This document shows positions 59,675 through 64,000 of a stretch of 64,000 nucleotides of DNA, piece by piece. The notes under the pieces were generated by a model, which did no database searches, was not told where the DNA came from, and was given only the letters and a program-made list of their open reading frames with translations. Numbering within the stretch: the first letter of the stretch is position 1; the number at the start of each line of letters is the position of its first letter. The stretch spans positions 1 to 64,000 of IMG/VR virus record IMGVR_UViG_3300022669_000027; one strand, 5' to 3'. The stretch is from a virus. The position numbers and the translations under genes are program-made.

Positions 59675-59782
59675 TCATGGAATTGTCTTTTTATTAGTTA
59701 AGCTGAAAATATAAAAGTATATGAAATACAAACACAATATATCCAATGGCTTCATACAGATTATATTTAGAAGATCCCTCAT
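59675..59782 (-). CDS. 35-residue membrane peptide (duplication copy B)
   Basis: ATG at 59782 follows GGAGGAGG. Starts MRDLLNIICMKPLDILCLYF; hydrophobic. DNA aligns with 58981-59064 but with one-base gaps, so the second halves are in different frames. Confidence 0.45.
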   Translation of the reverse strand: MRDLLNIICMKPLDILCLYFIYFYIFSLTNKKTIP

Positions 59783-59840
59783 AACCTCCTCCGTTCTGTT
59801 TGTTGTAGAGTCTTCTTGCCCTCTATTATACAACGGTTAT

Positions 59841-60122
59841 TTATTTCCCCCTATTTTCATTGTGCTCCCTTTTATAAAATAACCGTAATACATTCTCAGG
59901 CCGAACTCCTCTATCGGCAAGTCTCACAAACACATCTAGCACCAACATAATATCCCTTGCAGAAATATTATGCGTATAAACAAGAGCCGGAATAGAATCT
60001 CTCAAAGTTTGAATATCCTGCCGCCAAGAATCTTCATGCATTACTTCCTGAATAACCTCTTGGATGATTTTATGCAATTGCGATTCTACTCCGTATTTCT
60101 TCAAATATTCCGCATGTTCCAT
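59841..60122 (-). CDS. KKYG-family small protein, copy B
   Basis: 93 residues from MEHAEYLKKYGV; a longer frame to 60200 overlaps the preceding small gene and is unlikely. Paralogue of 59117-59413 with about half of the residues matching in the aligned part. Function unknown. Confidence 0.65.
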   Translation of the reverse strand: MEHAEYLKKYGVESQLHKIIQEVIQEVMHEDSWRQDIQTLRDSIPALVYTHNISARDIMLVLDVFVRLADRGVRPENVLRLFYKREHNENRGK

Positions 60123-60123
60123 T

Positions 60124-60302
60124 TCATATCCTCTGAACCAGCATATTTTTATCCTTGGCATATTGTTCTGCATACCCACGGGCATCTTCTTCAGACTCAA
60201 AATACCTCAAACAATCCTGAATATTTTTATTCAAATACCCAATTTCCCGATCCAATTGGTCAAGTGATGTTTAGCATAATCTTCCGGTTTGATTTTTAAC
60301 AT
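60124..60302 (-). pseudogene. FESEE-family small protein, copy B, frameshifted
   Basis: From the ATG at 60302 the frame stops after 23 codons. Another frame continues as DREIGYLNKNIQDCLRYF and ESEEDARGYAEQYAKDK up to the stop that precedes the copy B KKYG gene. A single-base change near 60260 would join the two into a protein of the same length as copy A. It is either a recent frameshift or translated from a TTG. Confidence 0.6.
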
Positions 60303-60320
60303 CCGCACGATAAAGTCTCC

Positions 60321-61220
60321 TTATTCTGAAATTTCCTCTGGGTCCTTCTCCCCATACAAAGGATGGTCCACAGAGGGAGGAAGAACATTGAAAGTAAATG
60401 GATTAACTTCTGTGTCCATATCTTCCTGAGCTTTGAGAATCGTTATCCTGGCAGTCTCCATATTTGTGACTAATTTCTGAAGATGGGCAATGTCCTTTAG
60501 ATAATCCCTTCTGCGTTTTATAGTCTTTGAATTGGAAACAATTACTCTGCCGTCTTCATCAACAGTTTCTGCGACCTCTTTACTGAATATCACAAATCCT
60601 TTTTCAACACTCCCTTCGGCTTGAGCCTGTATGTATAGCATTTGATTTTCAAGGGCATCCCGTAGAAGCATTCGAGTAACTCTTATATCATCATCAATAT
60701 CCCCCACCGGTGCAGACTTAAACAACTCCCTTTGTTCCTTGGTAAGGAAGGCTCCCCCATAAAACCCATATACCTCCCCGTCCGCTACCTCTACAATCCT
60801 TTCATTATCTGCTGTAGCCAGGTATCCGTCATAGGGCTTGTGTTGTTTAGGGAAAGCGGCTCCTGCAAGATTTGGATCTAAATGTTTATCCTTCTTTTGC
60901 CGTCTGTCCTTTCTCCACTGTCTTCTTTCTTGAGGTGTTGCATGTGCCCAACAGACATTCCGTCCTTGCAGTACCCTACCTTGACATTGCTTTCCATTCC
61001 TGTATTGAAAACGACAAGGTACTTTTGCATCAAGGGAATTATCTGTAGGGTGTATCCCTTTCTTTATACGTTCATACTGTCTTCTTTCTTCAGGAGTCTG
61101 ATGATGGTAACATGTCTGAAAACTGTTTATGCGAACGCCCTTACATCTTTGTCCATCAGGTTTAACAAATGTACACCGCTTTGCTTCATATTCTTCATCG
61201 GAATCAAATAAATGACGCAT
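60321..61220 (-). CDS. Putative terminase small subunit with twin Cys-His motifs
   Basis: 299 residues. Two zinc-binding repeats near the N-terminus share the spacing C-x9-C-x10-C-x2-H (from C17 to CYHH, and from about C69 to CWAH), each followed by TPxERRQ. A long helical C-terminal region (DDIRVTRMLLRDALENQML, KTIKRRRDYLKDIAHLQKL) resembles terminase small subunits of the type with N-terminal zinc motifs. It is upstream of terL in the same direction but separated by accessory genes, which is why confidence is moderate. Promoter and dyads lie at 61268-61370. Confidence 0.55.
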   Translation of the reverse strand: MRHLFDSDEEYEAKRCTFVKPDGQRCKGVRINSFQTCYHHQTPEERRQYERIKKGIHPTDNSLDAKVPCRFQYRNGKQCQGRVLQGRNVCWAHATPQERRQWRKDRRQKKDKHLDPNLAGAAFPKQHKPYDGYLATADNERIVEVADGEVYGFYGGAFLTKEQRELFKSAPVGDIDDDIRVTRMLLRDALENQMLYIQAQAEGSVEKGFVIFSKEVAETVDEDGRVIVSNSKTIKRRRDYLKDIAHLQKLVTNMETARITILKAQEDMDTEVNPFTFNVLPPSVDHPLYGEKDPEEISE

Positions 61221-61267
61221 TTCTTTCAGGCCCCGAATAAGTTAGTTTCACAGTTAATATGTCTGGG

Positions 61268-61370
61268 GAGTATACCGGTAGGGATATGGGACAGGAACTG
61301 GTATACTCCAGATAAAAAGATTTTTATCTATATCCCTACCTATGTTAACTGATTTAGACCTGGAAGTAAA
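61268..61370 (-). promoter_or_regulatory. Leftward promoter with interleaved dyads (operator)
   Basis: On the minus strand, TTTACT (61370-61365) and TAACAT (61347-61342) are 17 bp apart. Adjacent are two interleaved inverted repeats: GAGTATACC (61268-61276) with GGTATACTC (61300-61308), and GGTAGGGATAT (61277-61287) with ATATCCCTACC (61330-61340). Both arms lie around the expected start site of the small terminase gene, as expected for a repressor-controlled promoter. Confidence 0.6.
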
Positions 61371-61441
61371 GAGCAGGAATTGTTACTGAGAAAATCTACA
61401 CGACACTGATCCACGTCCCATTCCGAAAGATTTAAAGAAAA

Positions 61442-61780
61442 CTATCTACTATCCTTATGTAATTCTGCATCCTTTGTAAAAGTCTTCAATTCTAAATCCT
61501 CCTCCCACCTTCCCGGCTGAGACATATTACAACGTTCACATTCTCTCACGCACCACTTATTAGGGAACTCTGAAGGACTATAGGGTTTTTTATGTGTTCC
61601 TTCCACGGTTCCAGTATCTTTTGGAGCTGTCCCTAATTCCTCATCGCTCAAATACTCCCAATCATCTTCTCCGAAACCTGTGCGTCTTCTTGCCCTGCTG
61701 TTGTTGCCCCAAGCTTTAGAGCAACAACCGTCACAATTAACCTTCGCTTTCTGTCCCAGGTACTGAATAATCATTTCCAT
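61442..61780 (-). CDS. Hypothetical Cys-rich acidic protein (EDDW family)
   Basis: 112 residues from the ATG at 61780. NCDGCCSKAWGNNSRARRR near the start, then GEDDWEYLSDEELGTAP, and CVRECERC near the C-terminus. Probably zinc-binding. A fragment with DEDDWGYLSDEEL occurs at 62233-62316. Function unknown. Confidence 0.6.
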   Translation of the reverse strand: MEMIIQYLGQKAKVNCDGCCSKAWGNNSRARRRTGFGEDDWEYLSDEELGTAPKDTGTVEGTHKKPYSPSEFPNKWCVRECERCNMSQPGRWEEDLELKTFTKDAELHKDSR

Positions 61781-61832
61781 GGTATTTCTTCCCTTATGAT
61801 GTTTTTCCGGTGAGTTTATTTGTTTTGGTTTT

Positions 61833-61910
61833 CTAATGCAGGCTGTAAGCCAAGGCCAGTTCAATACGTTTTTTTTTCAGCTGCAGTGATTGTGTGATAG
61901 GTAATTTCAT
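61833..61910 (-). CDS. 25-residue basic peptide
   Basis: ATG overlaps the previous stop (ATGA). MKLPITQSLQLKKKRIELAL, then a short tail. Its coupling is the main support. Confidence 0.4.
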   Translation of the reverse strand: MKLPITQSLQLKKKRIELALAYSLH

Positions 61911-62209
61911 GCTATCGCCTCCAATTCTGCCATTTTACGGGTAAGATCATATTTTTCTTCCTCCACCCTTTTCCACCGTTGTCGCATTAAGCTTTTTGTT
62001 GTCGGTATCTCGCTGATTCGAGTTGCATAATTCCCTTCCTTCAAATCATAGTCATAACACCATACTGTTGTAACCGCGCCCTGTTCGTGTTCCCACAGAG
62101 GCGGTATTTCGATGTCAATAGAACGCCTTCCCTGTTTCTGCCAGCGGATTAACGCCGCAAGAAAACGAGGGGTGATCTGTTCAGGTTTGATTTCGTGAGA
62201 CATGTTCAT
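61907..62209 (-). CDS. Hypothetical helical protein
   Basis: 100 residues from the ATG at 62209 (AGGAGGTTATC upstream). Starts MNMSHEIKPEQITPRFLAAL, later Arg/Glu-rich helices. No family recognised. First gene of this group after the junction with the GC-rich module. Confidence 0.6.
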   Translation of the reverse strand: MNMSHEIKPEQITPRFLAALIRWQKQGRRSIDIEIPPLWEHEQGAVTTVWCYDYDLKEGNYATRISEIPTTKSLMRQRWKRVEEEKYDLTRKMAELEAIA

Positions 62210-62232
62210 GATAACCTCCTGTGCTATCATTT

Positions 62233-62316
62233 TTAGAGATCCGGAGCAGCTAGAGCAAATTCCAATTCCTCATCGCTCAAATACCCCCAATCATCCTCAT
62301 CTGGACTTGTGAGTGT
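62233..62316 (-). pseudogene. 3' fragment of an EDDW-family gene at the module boundary
   Basis: Open for 27 codons after a stop: encodes SPDEDDWGYLSDEELEFALA and a stop. DNA at 62264-62296 matches 61635-61667 with two differences. Sequence character changes to GC-rich just beyond it, marking a recombination boundary. Confidence 0.7.
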
Positions 62317-62404
62317 TTACCGTTATGCGGCGTGCCATTTTACTCCGATCACCGTCATGCTGCCACCGCAACCAGCCCCTCCGCACCGGAAATCCATTCT
62401 TTCT

Positions 62405-63691
62405 TCATTTCTGCCTCAAGCGGAGAAATTTCTGTTTGTTTTTGTACTCGGTCTGCTCGTCAACAAAAACCAGTCCGTTTTTGATCAGATGGGCATTCAG
62501 AAAGGTTCTGTTTTTCAGGTATAAATAGCAGAGGAGGTTGTTGTCTTTATCGTGTTTGTCCCGGTCGAACCGCATGTACACCTTCTGGTTTTTGTTTTCC
62601 TCTGCAGAAATGCAACCGCATCCTGATTGCAGGCTGCGTCTTCTTTTATACCGATCAGCCGGACTGTCAGGCCGTTACCGAGCTGAACAAGTTCCGGAGT
62701 AAGGACTGTTTTCACACTGTGATACTCTTCTCTTTGGCCGGAATCCCTGTTGATTTTTGAACCGAACTGCAGTTTTTCCGGATCGATTTTTTTATCAAAG
62801 GCATGAGGGTCTTTGAAAACATACGGGAGCCTGCTGATTTCCTCGGCAAAATCAACATCTAACTTGCCCTGTTCAGTAAACTCGTATTCCGCCCCCAATA
62901 TTTCCACCTGATTGATCTGGAGCTTCTTTTTAATAAAGGGTATAAATTCAGCATTTATTTCATAGCCGACTGAATTTCTGCCGTTATTCTTTGCCGCCAG
63001 GGTTGTTGTACCGCTGCCGAGGAACGGATCAAGGACAGTATCACCGACAAAGGAGAACATCTTGATCAGTCTTTTCGGCAGCTCTTCCGGAAACATGGCA
63101 ATATGGCCGTCCTGCTTTGCCCCGCGAAAATTCCAATGCCCGGCAAAGTACACCTTCCATTCCTCCTTGGTCATTTTGGATAATTCTTTTATCTCTTTGG
63201 TCGCCTTTTTCGGGGTACCGAGCTTCTTGAAAAGGAGAATAAATTCATAATCAATAGAGAGAATACCATTGCGGGGATGAGGAAAACTGCCCATGATGCT
63301 GGCCCCGCCTGTGGTATTAGTGGTTGTTTTTTTGCCATATCACCGCCCCCATGTAGTCAAATCCGATGCTCTCACAGAACTTGATGATTTCCGTCCGGAT
63401 CGGAATGACTTTATAGCGGCCGTAATAGACCGAACGGGCGAACTGATCCCCGATATTGATACAGAGCCTGCAGCCGTTATCGAGCACCCTGTGACATTCA
63501 TTCCAGACAAGATTCAACTGGTTGATATAGCTTTCGTAGCTGTCATTGAAGCCTATCTGGTCATCTGTGCCGTAATCCTTCAGCTGCCAGTACGGCGGCG
63601 AGGTGATGACGAGATGAACGGACCTGTCGGCCAGTTCGCTCATTTTTCTGCTGTCGCCGCAGATAATCGTATGGTGTGTTGTCGTGTTCAT
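62405..63691 (-). pseudogene. DNA methyltransferase broken by two homopolymer frameshifts
   Basis: Motif IV SPPYW (N-terminal frame, 63317-63691) and motif I DPFLGSGTTTLAAK (62515-63294) belong to one beta-type amino-methyltransferase. The frame breaks in a run of seven T residues (63327-63333; six would restore WQKTTTNTTGGASIMGSF). A second break in a run of five T residues (62589-62593) switches to a frame reading NQKVYMRFDRDKHD and NNLLCYLYLKN up to a stop at 62405, a segment resembling SNase-like or related C-terminal domains. It is either a pseudogene, a phase-variable gene or a sequence with homopolymer errors. G+C is higher than in neighbouring genes, suggesting transfer. Confidence 0.75.
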
Positions 63692-63712
63692 GTGATCTGT
63701 GATTTTGCCTTT

Positions 63713-63870
63713 TCAGTCTGCCTTTTTCAGTCCAGCAGCCCGCTTCTCTGCCCGATAAAACAGAGCAGAAAGCCGATCGCCATTGCCAGTATCATTGAGG
63801 ATCATTACGGCAAGGGCATGTACACCGTATGGGCGAGCCTCAGTCTGTCGAGTTCTTCGCTTTGTCTCAT
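63713..63870 (-). pseudogene. Small gene upstream of the methyltransferase, frameshifted
   Basis: ATG at 63870 (GGAG upstream) reads MRQSEELDRLRLAH; one missing C in the GCCC run near 63832 separates it from a continuing frame PYGVHALAVMILNDTGNGDR up to a stop at 63713. The product would be 53 residues. A third homopolymer break in 1.5 kb. Confidence 0.5.
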
Positions 63871-63957
63871 TTGTCCGCTCCTTTGTGATTAATACATTCC
63901 GAATAAATACCGAAGGTATACTCTATAATACAACAACTCTGACCAAAACGTTCTCAT

Positions 63958-63987
63958 AAAAAAACTGGAACCCCAAAAAGGTTCCAG
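63958..63987 (-). terminator. Rho-independent terminator at the right edge
   Basis: CTGGAACC (63965-63972) and GGTTCCAG (63980-63987) form an 8-bp stem. On the minus strand it is followed by seven T residues (63964-63958). It would end a leftward transcript entering from beyond the window. Confidence 0.8.
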
Positions 63988-64000
63988 TTTGAATACACGA

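Overview
The window is a large piece of a double-stranded DNA tailed phage genome (Caudoviricetes), or of a prophage-like element. It is probably a siphovirus: there is a portal, MuF-type head protein, P22-like coat protein, HK97-gp10-like and adaptor proteins, a tail tube protein, frameshifted tail chaperones and a TP901-type tape measure of 1345 residues, but no sheath or contractile baseplate genes. An SleB-type cell wall hydrolase, a lipoprotein and a protein built like a unimolecular spanin point to a Gram-negative host. I cannot name the host. No integrase, lysogeny repressor, tRNA or CRISPR array is evident.

Layout. (1) 1-12,690, plus strand: replication, repair and nucleotide metabolism. 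Genes encode an SbcD/Mre11-like nuclease, an SbcC/Rad50-like ATPase half, a PD-(D/E)XK nuclease, ATP-dependent DNA ligase, SNF2-type helicase, DNA methyltransferase, dNMP kinase, ThyX, class II ribonucleotide reductase, dCMP deaminase, a lipoprotein and the lysin. Most stops and starts overlap as ATGA. (2) 12,700-44,610, minus strand: spanin candidate, tail fibre and receptor-binding region (three kelch-like paralogues, a CAP-domain protein and a 1556-residue repeat protein), tape measure, tail chaperones, tail tube, head-tail connectors, major capsid and scaffold. (3) 44,765-45,510, plus strand: a two-gene moron with its own promoter and hairpins inside the structural operon. (4) 45,554-55,784, minus strand: MuF head protein, portal, small accessory genes and the large terminase. 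(5) 55,800-62,300, minus strand: small accessory genes, including a diverged tandem duplication, and a putative small terminase. (6) 62,300-64,000: a more GC-rich module with a frameshifted methyltransferase.

The most unusual feature is in the packaging and head genes. TerL carries two inteins, one in the Walker A loop and one at a nuclease active-site aspartate; the MuF protein carries a third. The MuF intein has an ordinary in-frame endonuclease region (NUMOD3-like plus Vsr/DUF559-like). In TerL, each intein instead appears to overlap a separate HNH endonuclease ORF that is not in the intein frame. One ORF lies on the opposite strand of intein 1. The other is on the same strand in another frame of intein 2 and has its own GGAGG ribosome-binding site.

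Other recurrent signals: accessory genes are flanked by copies of neighbouring gene ends (1250/1575, 6715/7396 with 4402/6800, and 45095/45434), suggesting cassette insertion by short-homology recombination. A promoter of the form TTTACT-N17-TATAMW recurs at 44.66, 44.77 and 52.65 kb, with a weaker match (-10 TAACAT) at 61.34 kb. Leftward transcription units are separated by intrinsic terminators.
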